Below the pieces are notes generated by a model. That model was not told the origin of the DNA. It worked only from the letters and a program-made list of their open reading frames with translations, and searched no databases. The position numbers and the translations under genes were made by a program. Below are positions 17,341 to 28,019 of a stretch of DNA of 64,000 bases, in pieces; position 1 is the stretch's first letter, and every line of letters starts with the position of its first letter. Source of the stretch: Bordetella sp. LUAb4 (GTDB lineage: Bacteria; Pseudomonadota; Gammaproteobacteria; Burkholderiales; Burkholderiaceae_B); NCBI RefSeq assembly GCF_021325795.1, contig NZ_JAHPZX010000002.1:1178001-1242000 (forward strand), written 5' to 3'.

Positions 17341-17917
17341 TTTTGTTGTTTCAACTTCCGACCTTGCAAGTTCCGATCTCGCAAGTCCCCTACTCGGAAG
17401 TCCGTCGGTTGCAAGCCCCTCGGTCGCAAGCCTGAGCCAGGCCGATTTCCGCCTGGGCGTCGAACTCCTGCCGCTGGTCTCCATCGACCTGCTACTGCGC
17501 GACGCCGGCGGACGCTATCTGCTGGGTCTGCGCGGCAATCCTCCCGCGCGGGGCAGCTGGTTCGTGCCCGGCGGCCGCATCCGCAAAGGCGAGCCCATGG
17601 ACGCCGCCCTGCGGCGCCTGTGCGACGACGAACTGGGCCTGGCGCTGCATCGCGACGAGTGGCGCCTGCACGGCGTCTACGAACACTTCTACGACGACAA
17701 CTTCGCGGGCGAGCAGGGCCGCAGCACCCACTACGTGGTGTTGGCCTTTATCGCCCAACTGCCGGCGCATCTCAGCGATCTTCAGATCGAAGGCCGGCTG
17801 AGCCGATTGCCGGCCGAACAGCACAGCGGCTACCGCTGGGCCCATCCCCGCGCCATGGCGCAGGACGACACCGTCCATCCCAACACCAGAGCCTACTTCC
17901 CGGAGTACATGCGATGA
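17330..17917 (+). CDS. gmm: GDP-mannose mannosyl hydrolase (Nudix, Gmm/WcaH type)
   Basis: 195 aa. The ATG lies inside the end of the wcaJ-type gene (11-bp overlap). The Gmm-specific Nudix variant is clear: FVPGGRIRKGEPMDAALRRL then DDELGL, lacking the usual Glu pair, plus VYEHFYDDNFAGEQG. It hydrolyses GDP-mannose to GDP and mannose, tuning the flux between mannose and fucose donors. Residues 1-36 are an extra Ser/Ala/Leu-rich segment built from imperfect repeats (LASSDLASPL, SPSVASPSVAS) not found in typical Gmm of about 155 aa. The stop overlaps the manC start (ATGA). Confidence 0.88.
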   Translation: MSIDFVVSTSDLASSDLASPLLGSPSVASPSVASLSQADFRLGVELLPLVSIDLLLRDAGGRYLLGLRGNPPARGSWFVPGGRIRKGEPMDAALRRLCDDELGLALHRDEWRLHGVYEHFYDDNFAGEQGRSTHYVVLAFIAQLPAHLSDLQIEGRLSRLPAEQHSGYRWAHPRAMAQDDTVHPNTRAYFPEYMR

Positions 17918-19353
17918 CCTCCCCTTATCCTGAATTCCGCCCCGTCATTCTGTGCGGCGGTTCCGGCTCACGCCTGTGGCCCTTGTCGCGCGAGTTGCTG
18001 CCCAAGCAGTTCATCCGGCTCACCGGTGAACGCAGCCTGCTGCAGAACACGGTGGCCCGCACGCTGCGCCACACCGGCGCGACACGTCCCATGCTGATCT
18101 GCAATGCCGCGCACCGCTTCATCGCCGCCGAGCAGATGCAGGAGCTGGACGGGGCGGGTGGTGGCGGCTACGACGTCGAACTGCTGCTGGAGCCCTGCCC
18201 GCGCAACACCGCGCCGGCCATCGCCGCGGCCGCCCTGCGGGCGACGCGCGACGGCGACGACCCCATCATGCTGGTGATGCCGTCGGACCACGTCATCGAG
18301 GAAGGGCCGGCGCTTACCGAAGCGTTCGCACTGGCCCACCAGGCCGCCAGCGAAGGCGCCCTGGCGCTGTTCGGCGTGCGCCCCAGCGCCCCACTGACCG
18401 GCTATGGCTACCTGCGCACCAAGGCGGGCGAGCGGCCCTGGCAGACCGTGGAAGCCTTTGTCGAGAAGCCGGACGCCGAACGCGCCGCCGCCTTCCTGCG
18501 CGAAGGCGGCTATTACTGGAACAGCGGGATGTTCGCCTTCCGCGCCTCGATCTTCCTGCACGAACTGGAACGCCTGGCGCCGGACATGATGGCCAGCGTG
18601 CGCGAAGCGGTGGCCAAGGGCAGCGGCGACGACACCACCTTCACCCTGGACCCGCGCGCCTTCGGTGCGTGCCGTGCCGACTCCATCGACTATGCCGTGA
18701 TGGAACGCACCGACAGCGCCGTCTCCGTCCCGCTGGACGCGGGTTGGAGCGACGTCGGCGCCTGGGATGCGGTGTGGGACATCGCCGCCAAGTGCCCGCA
18801 AGGAAATTCCAGCAGCGGCGACGTGATGATCGACGATTCACGCAACTGCCTGGTCCATTCGTCGCACCGGCTGGTGGCGACCCTGGGCCTGGACGACATC
18901 GTCGTCATCGAGACGGCCGACGCCGTCCTGGTGGCGCACAAGAGCCGCACCCAGGACGTCAAGCGCATCGTTGAAACCTTCCGCGGCCAGCACCGCGAGG
19001 AAATGGCCCACCACCGTGAAGTGCGGCGCCCATGGGGGTCCTATGACTCGATCGGCCAGGGACCGCGCTACCAGATCAAGCGCATCACCGTGAAGCCGGG
19101 CGCGCGCCTGTCTTCGCAGATGCATCACCATCGCGCCGAGCACTGGGTGGTGGTGTCCGGTACCGCCCGCATCCACAACGGCGACAAGGACTTCCTTTTG
19201 ACGGAGAACCAATCGACCTACATCCCTTTGGGCGAGGTCCACTGCCTGGAGAACCCCGGCAAGATTCCGCTCGAATTGATCGAGGTGCAGTCCGGCGCCT
19301 ACCTGGGCGAGGACGACATCGTGCGCTTCGAGGACATGTACGGCCGCGTCTGA
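17914..19353 (+). CDS. manC: mannose-1-phosphate guanylyltransferase/mannose-6-phosphate isomerase
   Basis: 479 aa bifunctional enzyme, ATG overlapping the gmm stop. The nucleotidyltransferase domain has LCGGSGSRLWPLSRELLPKQ at the N-terminus and FVEKPDAERA further on. The C-terminal type II isomerase cupin has RPWGSYDSIG, SSQMHHHRAEHWVVVSGTA with the metal-binding His residues, and YIPLGEVHCLENPG. It makes GDP-mannose from Man-1-P and interconverts Fru-6-P and Man-6-P. Between these steps a mannose mutase is needed, and the local candidate lacks its catalytic Ser. Its product feeds gmd. Confidence 0.95.
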   Translation: MTSPYPEFRPVILCGGSGSRLWPLSRELLPKQFIRLTGERSLLQNTVARTLRHTGATRPMLICNAAHRFIAAEQMQELDGAGGGGYDVELLLEPCPRNTAPAIAAAALRATRDGDDPIMLVMPSDHVIEEGPALTEAFALAHQAASEGALALFGVRPSAPLTGYGYLRTKAGERPWQTVEAFVEKPDAERAAAFLREGGYYWNSGMFAFRASIFLHELERLAPDMMASVREAVAKGSGDDTTFTLDPRAFGACRADSIDYAVMERTDSAVSVPLDAGWSDVGAWDAVWDIAAKCPQGNSSSGDVMIDDSRNCLVHSSHRLVATLGLDDIVVIETADAVLVAHKSRTQDVKRIVETFRGQHREEMAHHREVRRPWGSYDSIGQGPRYQIKRITVKPGARLSSQMHHHRAEHWVVVSGTARIHNGDKDFLLTENQSTYIPLGEVHCLENPGKIPLELIEVQSGAYLGEDDIVRFEDMYGRV

Positions 19354-19532
19354 CCGCGCGGCCCCCGCTTCCCCACAACCCCGCATAACCGAACACGACG
19401 CCACCGCATGGCAAGCACGGCGACACGGCCAGAAGGATTAGGCCTTCCATGCGTCTTAGGACCTCCGGCCGATACCCCGTCCGGAACTGCATCTGTAGTC
19501 TTCACCAGACACTCAGCCTAAAGGATACAACC

Positions 19533-20645
19533 ATGCCAAAAAAGGCATTGATCACCGGCATCACGGGACAAGACGGCGCTTACCTGGCCGAATTCCTGCT
19601 GGAAAAAGGGTATGAAGTGCACGGCATCAAGCGCCGCGCATCGATGTTCAATACCGCGCGTATCGACCACTTGTATCAGGATCCGCACGAGAAGCAGCGC
19701 AACTTTTTCCTGCATCACGGCGACATGACCGACGCCTGCAGCCTGATCCGTATCGTGCAGGCGGTGCAGCCGGACGAGATCTACAACCTGGCGGCACAAA
19801 GCCATGTGGGCGTGTCCTTCGAAGAGCCGGAGTACACCGCCAACGCCGACGGCCTGGGCACCCTGCGCCTGCTCGAAGCCATGCGCATCCTGAAGATGGA
19901 AGACCGCACGCGCTTCTACCAGGCCTCGACGTCGGAACTGTACGGCCTGGTGCGCGAAGTGCCGCAGCGCGAGAGCACGCCCTTCTATCCGCGCAGCCCC
20001 TATGCGGTGGCCAAGTTGTACGCCTATTGGATCTGCGTCAACTACCGCGAGGCTTACGGCATGTATGCCTGCAACGGCATCCTGTTCAATCACGAGTCGC
20101 CGCGCCGGGGCGAGACCTTCGTCACGCGCAAGATCACCCGCGCCCTGGCTCGCATCGCGCTGGGCCTGGAGAAGTGCCTGTACCTGGGCAACCTGTCCGC
20201 GCTGCGCGACTGGGGCCATGCGCGCGACTACGTCGAGATGCAATGGCTGATGCTGCAACAGGAGCAGGCCAGCGATTTCGTCATCGCCACGGGCATGCAA
20301 TACAGCGTGCGCGACTTCATCAATATCGCGGCGCGCGAACTGGGCATCCTGCTGCAGTGGGAAGGCGAAGGCCTGACGGAAACCGCCACGGTGCTGCTGA
20401 GTCCCGCGTATGAACGGGTCAAACCCGGCCAGGTCATCGTGCGCGTGGACCCGCGCTACTTCCGCCCCACCGAAGTCGAAACGCTGTTGGGCGATCCGAC
20501 CAAGGCGCGCGAGCAGCTGGGCTGGACGCCGCGCACTTCCTTCGCGGAACTGGTAGGCGAGATGATCGCCAGCGACCTGAAGGAGGCCCAGCGCGACGCG
20601 CTGGTCGAAGAGAACGGCTACGAAGTCTATGCCTACAAGGAGTGA
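19533..20645 (+). CDS. gmd: GDP-mannose 4,6-dehydratase
   Basis: 370 aa from the ATG at 19533 after AAGGATACAACC. Extended SDR with [19 protein letters not shown] (NADP binding), [24 protein letters not shown] with the catalytic Thr/Glu region, [12 protein letters not shown] with Tyr and Lys, and the Gmd signature [16 protein letters not shown]. It converts GDP-mannose to GDP-4-keto-6-deoxymannose. A 179-bp gap separates it from manC, so it may have its own promoter; the in-frame extension from 19449 has no support. Fcl follows 7 bp downstream. Confidence 0.96.
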   Translation: MPKKALITGITGQDGAYLAEFLLEKGYEVHGIKRRASMFNTARIDHLYQDPHEKQRNFFLHHGDMTDACSLIRIVQAVQPDEIYNLAAQSHVGVSFEEPEYTANADGLGTLRLLEAMRILKMEDRTRFYQASTSELYGLVREVPQRESTPFYPRSPYAVAKLYAYWICVNYREAYGMYACNGILFNHESPRRGETFVTRKITRALARIALGLEKCLYLGNLSALRDWGHARDYVEMQWLMLQQEQASDFVIATGMQYSVRDFINIAARELGILLQWEGEGLTETATVLLSPAYERVKPGQVIVRVDPRYFRPTEVETLLGDPTKAREQLGWTPRTSFAELVGEMIASDLKEAQRDALVEENGYEVYAYKE

Positions 20646-20652
20646 ACGCGTC

Positions 20653-21606
20653 ATGGCCGATCTGGAACAGCGGATTTATGTGGCCGGCCATCGTGGGATG
20701 GTCGGGTCGGCCATCGTGCGCGAACTGCACCGGCAGGGCCACCGCCACATCATCACACGCGATCGCGAGGAGCTGGACCTGGAGAACCAGAACCAGGTCA
20801 ACCGCTTCTTCTGCACGCAGGAGGTGGATGTGGTGTATCTGGCGGCGGCGAAAGTCGGCGGCATTCTTGCCAACGACACCTACCCGGTCGACTTCCTCTA
20901 CCGCAACCTGATGATCCAGAACAACGTCATCCACGCCGCCCACGCCGCCGGCGTCAGGCGGCTGTTGTTCCTGGGATCGTCCTGCATCTACCCGAAGCTG
21001 GCGCCTCAGCCCATCCACGAGGACGCCTTGCTGACGGGGCTGCTGGAGCCCACCAACGAAGCCTATGCGATCGCCAAGATCGCCGGGCTCAAGCTGTGTG
21101 AAGCCTACAACCGCCAGTACGGCACGCAGTACGTCTGCGCCATGCCTACCAATCTGTACGGCGAGAACGACAACTACGATCTGCGTACCAGCCACGTGCT
21201 GCCGGCGCTGATCCGCAAGTTCCACGAGGCCCGCGAGGCGGGCGCGCCCTACGTCACGCTGTGGGGCAGCGGCCAGCCGCGGCGCGAATTTCTCTACGTC
21301 GACGATCTGGCGCGCGCCTGCGCCAGGTTGATGCAGGTCGAAGGCGCCCAGGGGCTCTACAACGTCGGTGTCGGCGAGGACCTGACCATTGCCGAGCTGG
21401 CGGCCCTGGTCGCGCAAGTGGTGGGCTATGACGGGGAACTGGCCTACGACAGCAGCAAACCGGATGGCACGCCGCGCAAGCTGCTGGATGTCAGCCGCAT
21501 CCAGGCGCTGGGCTGGCGCGCCGAGATCAGTCTGCGGCAGGGGATCCAGATGACCTATCACCATTACCTGCGGCAGGTCGTCGACCAGCCGCTGCCGCTG
21601 GCCTGA
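20653..21606 (+). CDS. fcl: GDP-L-fucose synthase
   Basis: 317 aa from the ATG at 20653, with AAGGAG at the end of gmd as ribosome-binding site. [14 protein letters not shown] nucleotide motif, [36 protein letters not shown] with the catalytic Tyr/Lys, and [11 protein letters not shown] are all typical of Fcl/WcaG. It epimerises and reduces the Gmd product to GDP-L-fucose. Together with manC, gmd and gmm this predicts fucose, and possibly mannose, in the exported polymer. Confidence 0.95.
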   Translation: MADLEQRIYVAGHRGMVGSAIVRELHRQGHRHIITRDREELDLENQNQVNRFFCTQEVDVVYLAAAKVGGILANDTYPVDFLYRNLMIQNNVIHAAHAAGVRRLLFLGSSCIYPKLAPQPIHEDALLTGLLEPTNEAYAIAKIAGLKLCEAYNRQYGTQYVCAMPTNLYGENDNYDLRTSHVLPALIRKFHEAREAGAPYVTLWGSGQPRREFLYVDDLARACARLMQVEGAQGLYNVGVGEDLTIAELAALVAQVVGYDGELAYDSSKPDGTPRKLLDVSRIQALGWRAEISLRQGIQMTYHHYLRQVVDQPLPLA

Positions 21607-21640
21607 CAGGGGCTGGGTCGAAACCGGGGGAGTTGCGCGC

Positions 21641-22957
21641 ATGCGTGGGCTGATCAAGAAGTACATCGGCTCCAATGCCTCATTCTGGGGGCTGATGGAG
21701 TATGGCCTGGGGCCGTTGGTGGCGCTGGCGGCGACGCCGGTGCTGCTGCGCCAGTTGGGCACGGTCGGCTTCGGCCAGTTCGCCATGATCATGGCACTGG
21801 CCGGCTTCGGCAACGTCGCCAACCTGGGCGCCGCCGTCACGGGCACCAAACTGGTGTCCGAACGCCTGCACGAGCCTGACGGCGCTTACCGCGGCGCCGC
21901 CGTGGCCTTCGCTTTGGTGGCCTGCGCCCTGGCGGGCGTCACCGCCATCGGCCTGGCCGGCTGGGGCCTGGTGGCGTGGGTCTGGCCGCATGCCACGTTC
22001 GGCGGCATCGCCGTCACCACGCTGGCCCTGCCCGCCCTGCTGGTCTACCTCAGCCAGCAGTTCGACCAGTTGTTCACCGGCTGCCTGAAAGGCCGCGAGG
22101 CCTTCGCCCGCACCGCCATCTGCGAGGTAAGCGGACGCCTGACCGCCTATTCGGTGACGTGCGTGGTGGCGGCCATGACCGCTTCGCCCACCATCGCCGC
22201 CCTGACACAGGCTGGCGGCCTGCTGGTGACGGGCCTGGCCAAGATGCACCTGTTTGCGCGCGCCAGCGATCGCTGGGCGGTACGCCCCCTGATGGACCGC
22301 AAGGCCATGGGAGCGGCCTTCCGGTTTTCCCGCTGGTCCTGGCTCAACAGCCTGAGCGCGGTGGCATTCGGTTCGGTCGACCGGATTCTGGTGGGTTCGC
22401 TGCTGGGGCCGGCCACGCTGGCGATCTACACCATCGGGGCGCAGGTCGGCCAGATCATCCACACGGCCTCGGTCGCCGTCTTCCAGAAAACCATGCCGCT
22501 GATCAGCCGCCTTGCCTCGGCCCCCGATGGCGGCACGGCCGTGGCACGCGAGGTGCGGCGCCTGATGACCATCAATATCAGCCTGTCGGTGGCGGGCAGC
22601 ATCGCGGCACTGGCCGTCAGCGCGCCGCTGCTGGGGCTGATGGTGGGCAGCCACGGCTACAGCGATGTTCACCTGGCCACGTTCCGCCTGCTGATCGTCG
22701 CCGCCGCCCTGCTGTCCTTGAACGTGGTCGCCCATTTTTCCCTGCTGGGCATGGGCAATGGCCGCGCGGTGGCAGTGCTCAACGGCGCCGCGGGCGGCGT
22801 CATGGTCTGTCTGCTTTTCCTGTTGGTCGGGCCCTTGGGCGAGGCCGCCGCCGGCTGGGCGCGTATCGGCTATTCGCTGACGACGCTCGCCGGCATCTAC
22901 CTGGCGCTGCGGCAATCCCAGACGCAACGCTATATGCCCGCGGCCGTGGTCCGCTGA
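21641..22957 (+). CDS. wzx: Wzx-type oligosaccharide flippase (MATE/MOP superfamily)
   Basis: 438 aa polytopic membrane protein with about 12 predicted helices. GGGGGAG lies 8 nt before the ATG. Features shared with polysaccharide biosynthesis flippases are an N-terminal [20 protein letters not shown] helix, [16 protein letters not shown], and a mid-protein [20 protein letters not shown] helix. It should flip the undecaprenyl-PP-linked repeat unit to the periplasm. It lies between the GDP-fucose genes and the glycosyltransferases and is probably cotranscribed. Confidence 0.85.
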   Translation: MRGLIKKYIGSNASFWGLMEYGLGPLVALAATPVLLRQLGTVGFGQFAMIMALAGFGNVANLGAAVTGTKLVSERLHEPDGAYRGAAVAFALVACALAGVTAIGLAGWGLVAWVWPHATFGGIAVTTLALPALLVYLSQQFDQLFTGCLKGREAFARTAICEVSGRLTAYSVTCVVAAMTASPTIAALTQAGGLLVTGLAKMHLFARASDRWAVRPLMDRKAMGAAFRFSRWSWLNSLSAVAFGSVDRILVGSLLGPATLAIYTIGAQVGQIIHTASVAVFQKTMPLISRLASAPDGGTAVAREVRRLMTINISLSVAGSIAALAVSAPLLGLMVGSHGYSDVHLATFRLLIVAAALLSLNVVAHFSLLGMGNGRAVAVLNGAAGGVMVCLLFLLVGPLGEAAAGWARIGYSLTTLAGIYLALRQSQTQRYMPAAVVR

Positions 22958-23022
22958 CCACGAGTCATATCCCGCTGTTTTGCAGCCCTAGATTCAGTCC
23001 GATTCCCATGCTGAGGTTTCTC

Positions 23023-23943
23023 ATGCGTAAGCGTTACCAGAAAGCCACCCAAGAGCTCAGGGACTTCGTCTCCCGCCTGCAGCCGGCCCCGCCCCCAGCC
23101 ACGCCATTGAGCGCGCAGGAAGCGGCGACCTTGCCGAAGATCTCCGTCATCACGCCCTCGTACAACCAGGCGCGCTTCCTGGAGCGCACCATGCTGTCCG
23201 TGCTCAACCAGGGCTACCCCAACCTGGAGTTCATCGTCATCGACGGCGGCTCCACCGACGGCAGCGTGGACATCATTCGCAAGTATGAAAAGCACTTGAC
23301 GTATTGGGAAAGCGAGCCGGACCGCGGCCAGTCGCACGCCATCAACAAGGGTTTCGCCATGGCCACGGGCGACTACGTCGGCTGGCAGAACTCCGACGAC
23401 CTGTACTTCCCCGGTGCGCTGCTCAAGCTGGGCCGCGCGGCGGCGCGGCGCCGGCCCCCTATCGTGAACGGCCATCTGTTCATCGCCAACGCCGACAACC
23501 GCATTTCCCGCCAGGTCTATTACACCCCCATGGACCGGCGCAAGCTGACGGTGGTGAAGGCCTCGATCCCCAATCAGGTGGCCCTGTTCCGGCGCGACGT
23601 GCTGCAAAAGCATGGCTTCCTGAAGGAGGAAATGCGCTACTGCATGGACCTGGAATTGTGGAGCCGCCTGCTGCACGAAGGCCCCAACCTGATCGTGCCA
23701 TCGGCGATGGGCGTCTACACCGCGCACGACGAAACCAAGACCGCGTTGATGCATGACGTGCACGTCAGCGAGCGAGCCCAGATCGTCGACCACATCCGTG
23801 CCGACAGCCATATCGGCCCGCTGTTCGGCTTGTCCTGCCGCGCTGCCAAGGTCGCCGCCCATGCACGCCAGGGCGACATCGACTACCTGGTCGAGAAGAT
23901 CCTGCACAAGATGGCTGGCCGCGACGATTGGCATGCCAATTAG
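23023..23943 (+). CDS. family 2 glycosyltransferase
   Basis: About 306 aa from the ATG at 23023 (GAGG 7 nt upstream); an ATG at 23008 adds five residues. GT-A fold: [60 protein letters not shown] and the metal-binding NSDD. Residues 200-230 hold the [17 protein letters not shown] acceptor-side motif often seen in exopolysaccharide inverting transferases. Adds one sugar to the lipid-linked repeat; donor unknown. The long frame that opens at 21976 is a shadow of wzx. Confidence 0.88.
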   Translation: MRKRYQKATQELRDFVSRLQPAPPPATPLSAQEAATLPKISVITPSYNQARFLERTMLSVLNQGYPNLEFIVIDGGSTDGSVDIIRKYEKHLTYWESEPDRGQSHAINKGFAMATGDYVGWQNSDDLYFPGALLKLGRAAARRRPPIVNGHLFIANADNRISRQVYYTPMDRRKLTVVKASIPNQVALFRRDVLQKHGFLKEEMRYCMDLELWSRLLHEGPNLIVPSAMGVYTAHDETKTALMHDVHVSERAQIVDHIRADSHIGPLFGLSCRAAKVAAHARQGDIDYLVEKILHKMAGRDDWHAN

Positions 23944-23954
23944 GAAGACGCATC

Positions 23955-25346
23955 ATGTTCCGCAAAGCCTCCGCCGCCAAGACCCAACGCCTGTCCACCG
24001 TGCCCTTGCTATGCGGCATCCTGTTCACGTCGCTGGCAATGAACAATGACGTGTTCTTCATCGGCGCGGGAGGCTTCAAGCTGTCGCCCTTCGATTTCAT
24101 GTTCGTGGGCATGCTCCTGTTCAAAGTCCTGCGCCTGGCGGATCCGAACGCCTATACCTTGCCGCCGCCGCGCATCACGGTGTTGCTGTTCATCAATCTG
24201 CTGGCGGTCACCTATCTTCTGGTGATGGCCGGGCGCCAGCAGGGCATCGACACGTCCGACGTCGCCCGCGACATGCGCATCGTGCTGTACTTCGTCGTCA
24301 CCCCCTACCTCTGCTACAAGGACATCGACAGCGCCGACGCCTATCGCAAGCTGCAATGGGCGCTGGTGATCACCGGACTGGCCGTGTCCGTCATCATGCT
24401 GGCCCAGCAGGTGGTGGGATTCAACACGGCGGAGCCGTTGCGCGACCTCAGCCTGGGCGTCTGGGTACTGCCGCTTTCCATCGTCTCGCTGCTGTACTTC
24501 CGCAAGCACCTGGGATTGAAGCCGCGCACCGCCTACCTGATGACGGTCTTCATGTTCATGGGGCTGGTGTTCTCGCTGAACCGCAGCCAGTACCTGCAGC
24601 TGGGCCTGTCGGTGGGTATCGCCGTGCTCCTGGGCAGCCGCGTGGGGGCGTTCCGCAGCGCCGTGAAGATCTTCGTGCCTGCCCTGATCGCCGGCATCCT
24701 GCTGTTCGCGTCCATAGGCTATATGGATGTCCTCGAAACGCGCCTGCTGTCGGTGGAGGCGCTGGACGAGGATTCCAGCTACGGTGCGCGGGTGCAGGAA
24801 TACGAAGGGCAGATGGAGCTGTTCCGCGAATCGCCCATGTTCGGCCACGGCGCGGGCTATCGCAGCTGGGTGATGGGCGAGTTCGGCTTCGAGCTGAGCA
24901 CCTTCGCGCATAATTCCTGGGCCTTCTACCTGATGAAGTTCGGCATCATCGGCACCGTCATCATCATGGTGCCCTGCCTGATCCTGCTGGTGGCCAGCCT
25001 GTGCCGGCGCTACAGCGACCCGGAACTGGAACTGCACCGGCGCTACCTGCTCGCCACGGCGCCGGTGTACATCTTCATCGACTCCATGTCAGGCGGGCTG
25101 GCCTATGCCCCCAAGACCGCCTTCACCGGCTTCCTGCTGACCTACTGCCTGTCCCTGCTGCGCAACGACGTACGCACACCGGTGCCCACGCCCCAGCAAG
25201 GGCCCCAGGTGGTGGTCTACCCCATACGTCCTCCGGTCTCGGTGCCGCCCATGCGCGCCGCATGGCCGGCCCGTTCCGACCCGCGTTCCATCGCGCCGGC
25301 CCGGCCGGCTCCTCCAACCCTTCCCCGGCTGCCGAACCATGGTTGA
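23955..25346 (+). CDS. wzy: Wzy-type O-antigen/exopolysaccharide polymerase
   Basis: 463 aa from the ATG at 23955 (AGGAAG upstream). About ten to twelve hydrophobic segments and a periplasmic loop near residues 270-320 with DSSYGARVQEYEGQMELFRE and SPMFGHGAGYRSWVMG, a Wzy_C-like pattern (ExxR plus GxGxG). The C-terminal 60 residues are Pro/Arg-rich and cytosolic. Wzy polymerises flipped repeat units; sequence conservation is low, so the call rests on topology plus position between wzx and other transferases. Its end overlaps the next gene by 8 bp. Confidence 0.78.
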   Translation: MFRKASAAKTQRLSTVPLLCGILFTSLAMNNDVFFIGAGGFKLSPFDFMFVGMLLFKVLRLADPNAYTLPPPRITVLLFINLLAVTYLLVMAGRQQGIDTSDVARDMRIVLYFVVTPYLCYKDIDSADAYRKLQWALVITGLAVSVIMLAQQVVGFNTAEPLRDLSLGVWVLPLSIVSLLYFRKHLGLKPRTAYLMTVFMFMGLVFSLNRSQYLQLGLSVGIAVLLGSRVGAFRSAVKIFVPALIAGILLFASIGYMDVLETRLLSVEALDEDSSYGARVQEYEGQMELFRESPMFGHGAGYRSWVMGEFGFELSTFAHNSWAFYLMKFGIIGTVIIMVPCLILLVASLCRRYSDPELELHRRYLLATAPVYIFIDSMSGGLAYAPKTAFTGFLLTYCLSLLRNDVRTPVPTPQQGPQVVVYPIRPPVSVPPMRAAWPARSDPRSIAPARPAPPTLPRLPNHG

Positions 25347-26463
25347 TATTCTCTTCGTCGTACCCGATTTGCACCGCGGAGGCGTGGGACGCTGCGTCTA
25401 CTCCATGGTCGAGGAATTGCCCCGGCACAATGTGACGACATCGGTGTTCTGTCTGCGTGAAATCGAACACGAGTTCACGCCCAGCCGCGCCAGCATCACG
25501 CGCGCCTACGCCAGCAAGTTGAGCAATCGGGCCATGCAGGTACGGGCGCCCATCGCCTGGTTCAAGCTGCTGATGGCGATTCGGCGCGAACGGCCCGCGG
25601 TAGTCTGCTCGCACGGGCTGCTGTGCAACCTGATGGTGGCGGCCGCGCGGCGCCTGATGCCGGGCACTTTCCGCAGCGTGGCTTTCGAGCACAACAGCCC
25701 TTCGGCGCATTACCGCAGTACGGAAAAAAGCCTGCTCAAGCGCGTGCTGCTGCGCATAGGCTACGGCGCTCATGATGCCGTGGTGGGTGTGTCCCAAGGG
25801 GTCGTACGCGACCTGGTCGCGATGGTGCCTACGCTGCGCGGGAAATGCCGCCACGTGTACAACGGCGTGCCGCTGGACACCGTCAGGCAACAGGCACGCT
25901 CGGGCCCCTCCGCCCTGCCCGACGACGGTACGCTGCATGTCGTTTCGATAGGCAGGCTGGTGAATAACAAAGGCTATCAGACGCTGATCGATGCCGCGGT
26001 GCTGCTGGACGACCCGACGATCTCGTTCACCGTCATCGGCGAGGGTCCGCAACGCGCCGAGCTGGAACAGCAGATCCAGGGCTTGCGCACGCATAGCCGC
26101 ATCCGCTTGACCGGCCATGTCGACAATCCCTTCCCGACGCTGGCGGCCGCCGACATCTTCCTGTCGGTATCCGAGCGTGAGAGTTTCGGACTTTCCCTGG
26201 TGGAAGCGCTCTGCCTGGGCATCCCCATCATCGCGACCGATTGCCCTTCGGGGCCAGCGGAAATTCTCGATGACGGCCGTTTCGGCGAGCTGGTTCCGGT
26301 GGGCGACGCCGCCGCGGTGGCCCGCGCCATCCGCCAGCTCGCGGCCGACCGCGGGCGGCGCCAACACTTGTCCGACCTGGGTCCGCGCCGCGCGCAGGAC
26401 TTTTCCCTGGAACAGCACTGCCACAACGTGGTGGATCTCTTCCAACCCTTGATGCAACGGTAA
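25339..26463 (+). CDS. family 4 glycosyltransferase
   Basis: 374 aa, GT-B fold. N-terminal VVPDLHRGGVGRCVYSMVEE donor/acceptor loop; C-terminal GT4 signature VSIGRLVNNKGYQTLIDAA, FTVIGEGPQRAELEQQI and SERESFGLSLVEALCLGIP with the E-x7-E nucleotide-sugar motif. A retaining transferase for one linkage of the repeat unit; sugar unknown. Starts within the last codons of wzy, so translation is coupled. Confidence 0.9.
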   Translation: MVDILFVVPDLHRGGVGRCVYSMVEELPRHNVTTSVFCLREIEHEFTPSRASITRAYASKLSNRAMQVRAPIAWFKLLMAIRRERPAVVCSHGLLCNLMVAAARRLMPGTFRSVAFEHNSPSAHYRSTEKSLLKRVLLRIGYGAHDAVVGVSQGVVRDLVAMVPTLRGKCRHVYNGVPLDTVRQQARSGPSALPDDGTLHVVSIGRLVNNKGYQTLIDAAVLLDDPTISFTVIGEGPQRAELEQQIQGLRTHSRIRLTGHVDNPFPTLAAADIFLSVSERESFGLSLVEALCLGIPIIATDCPSGPAEILDDGRFGELVPVGDAAAVARAIRQLAADRGRRQHLSDLGPRRAQDFSLEQHCHNVVDLFQPLMQR

Positions 26464-26488
26464 ACGCGACACCGCGTGGGAGCTATGT

Positions 26489-27388
26489 ATGAACCGTATT
26501 CCCGTATCTGTCGTCGTCATGACGAAGAACGAAGAACGCAACATCGAGAAATGCCTGCGCGCCCTGGCCGACTTCGATGAAGTCTTCGTCATCGATTCGA
26601 ACAGCACCGACCGTACCGCCGAACTCGCCCGCGACCATGGCGCCATCGTCGTGCCCTTCACCTGGGACCAGAAGTACCCGAAGAAGAAGCAATGGTGTCT
26701 GGAGAACCTGCCTTTCTCCCATGACGTCGTGCTGTACGTCGATGCCGACGAGGAAATGACGCCACCGCTGGCACGCGAGATCGCGGCCAGCCTGCCGCGC
26801 TTCGACAAAGGCATGGGCGGGGCTTTCGTCGGCTTCGACTACGTCTTCTGCGGCAAGCCCCTGCGCCACGGCCACCGCGTCTACAAGTTGGTGCTGCTGC
26901 ACCGCCAGCGCGCGCGCTTCCTGGACTACAACGACCTGGACGTGGCGCATATGTGGGAAGTCGAAGGCCATTACCAGCCCGAAGTGCAAGGGGGCACCTT
27001 CGTCATGAAAGGGCGCATGGGCCACAACGACCACGACGGCCTGTTCCACTATTTCGACAAGCACAACCGCTATTCCGACTGGGAAGCGAACCTGCGCGTG
27101 AAGGGCCTGATGAACGATCCGCGCGAAGCCAACATGGGCATGCGTTCGCTGCTCAAGCGCATTTTCCAGGCCTTGCCCTTCAAGGCGCCCGCGGTCTTTC
27201 TGCATACCTACCTGTTTCACCTGGGCTTTCTCGACGGCAAGGTAGGCCTGGACTATGCCGTGGCCCGGGCCATGTACTACTGGCAGATCGGCCTGAAGTC
27301 GCAAGAAGTGCGCGAAGCGCGGCGCGCCGCCAGCCAGGCGGCCCACGCCGACGCCGTTACCCAATCGGTTTCCCAATCCGCGCGCTGA
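26489..27388 (+). CDS. family 2 glycosyltransferase (WaaE/KdtX-like)
   Basis: 299 aa. GGGAG lies 8 nt before the ATG. GT-A core: VSVVVMTKNEERNIEKCLRAL, FVIDSNSTDRTAELA, and VLYVDADEEMTPPLA with the metal-binding DADE. The C-terminal half (HMWEVEGHYQPEVQGGTF, GRMGHNDHDGLFHYFDKHN) resembles the WaaE/KdtX-type glucosyltransferase group found in exopolysaccharide and LPS clusters. Cytoplasmic, membrane-associated; adds a hexose to the lipid-linked unit. Confidence 0.87.
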   Translation: MNRIPVSVVVMTKNEERNIEKCLRALADFDEVFVIDSNSTDRTAELARDHGAIVVPFTWDQKYPKKKQWCLENLPFSHDVVLYVDADEEMTPPLAREIAASLPRFDKGMGGAFVGFDYVFCGKPLRHGHRVYKLVLLHRQRARFLDYNDLDVAHMWEVEGHYQPEVQGGTFVMKGRMGHNDHDGLFHYFDKHNRYSDWEANLRVKGLMNDPREANMGMRSLLKRIFQALPFKAPAVFLHTYLFHLGFLDGKVGLDYAVARAMYYWQIGLKSQEVREARRAASQAAHADAVTQSVSQSAR

Positions 27389-27425
27389 TGCGCGCGAGTC
27401 CTGCCCACGCGTAAAGGAATCCGCC

Positions 27426-28019
27426 ATGGACACCGTTCCCTCCCGCCAGCCGGCCTTGGATACGTTCCAGCGCCTGAACCTCTTCCGGTTGCCCGCCGGT
27501 TTCCGCGGGCGTAATGCTGTCTACGTGCAGCTATGGTGGATGGTGCATGCCACCTTGTTCCGGTATTCGCCGCAGTTCGCCTATGGCTTCCGGCGCTGGC
27601 TGCTACGCCTGTTCGGCGCCGAAGTCGGCCACAAGGTGCTGGTGCGCGCCAGCGCGCGCGTGACCTATCCCTGGAAGGTGCGCATCGGCGACTACTCATG
27701 GATCGGCGACGACGTGGTGCTCTACAGCCTGGGCCGTATCGACATCGGCAGCCATGCGGTGGTGTCGCAGCGCAGCTATCTGTGCGCCGGCGATCATGAC
27801 GCGGCCATGCCCGACTTCCCTATCCGCGGCCTGCCGGTGATCATCGAGGACGGCGCGTGGATCGCCACCGATGTCTTCGTCGGCCCCGGCGTGACCGTGC
27901 ACAAGGATGCCGTGGTGGGCGCACGCAGCTCGGTGTTCAAGGACATCCCCGGCGGCATGATTTGCCACGGCACGCCCTGCCGCCCGGTCCGCCCCCGCAC
28001 CTCGACGGTACGCTCATGA
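27426..28019 (+). CDS. WcaF-like O-acetyltransferase (left-handed beta helix)
   Basis: 197 aa. Hexapeptide-repeat acyltransferase: VTYPWKVRIGDYSWIGDDVV, IDIGSHAVVSQRSYLCAGDHD with the catalytic His, IIEDGAWIATDVFVGPGVTV, and DIPGGMICHGTPCRPVRPR. It closely matches the colanic acid acetyltransferase WcaF in layout and should O-acetylate a sugar of the repeat unit. Its stop overlaps the next gene by ATGA. Confidence 0.88.
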   Translation: MDTVPSRQPALDTFQRLNLFRLPAGFRGRNAVYVQLWWMVHATLFRYSPQFAYGFRRWLLRLFGAEVGHKVLVRASARVTYPWKVRIGDYSWIGDDVVLYSLGRIDIGSHAVVSQRSYLCAGDHDAAMPDFPIRGLPVIIEDGAWIATDVFVGPGVTVHKDAVVGARSSVFKDIPGGMICHGTPCRPVRPRTSTVRS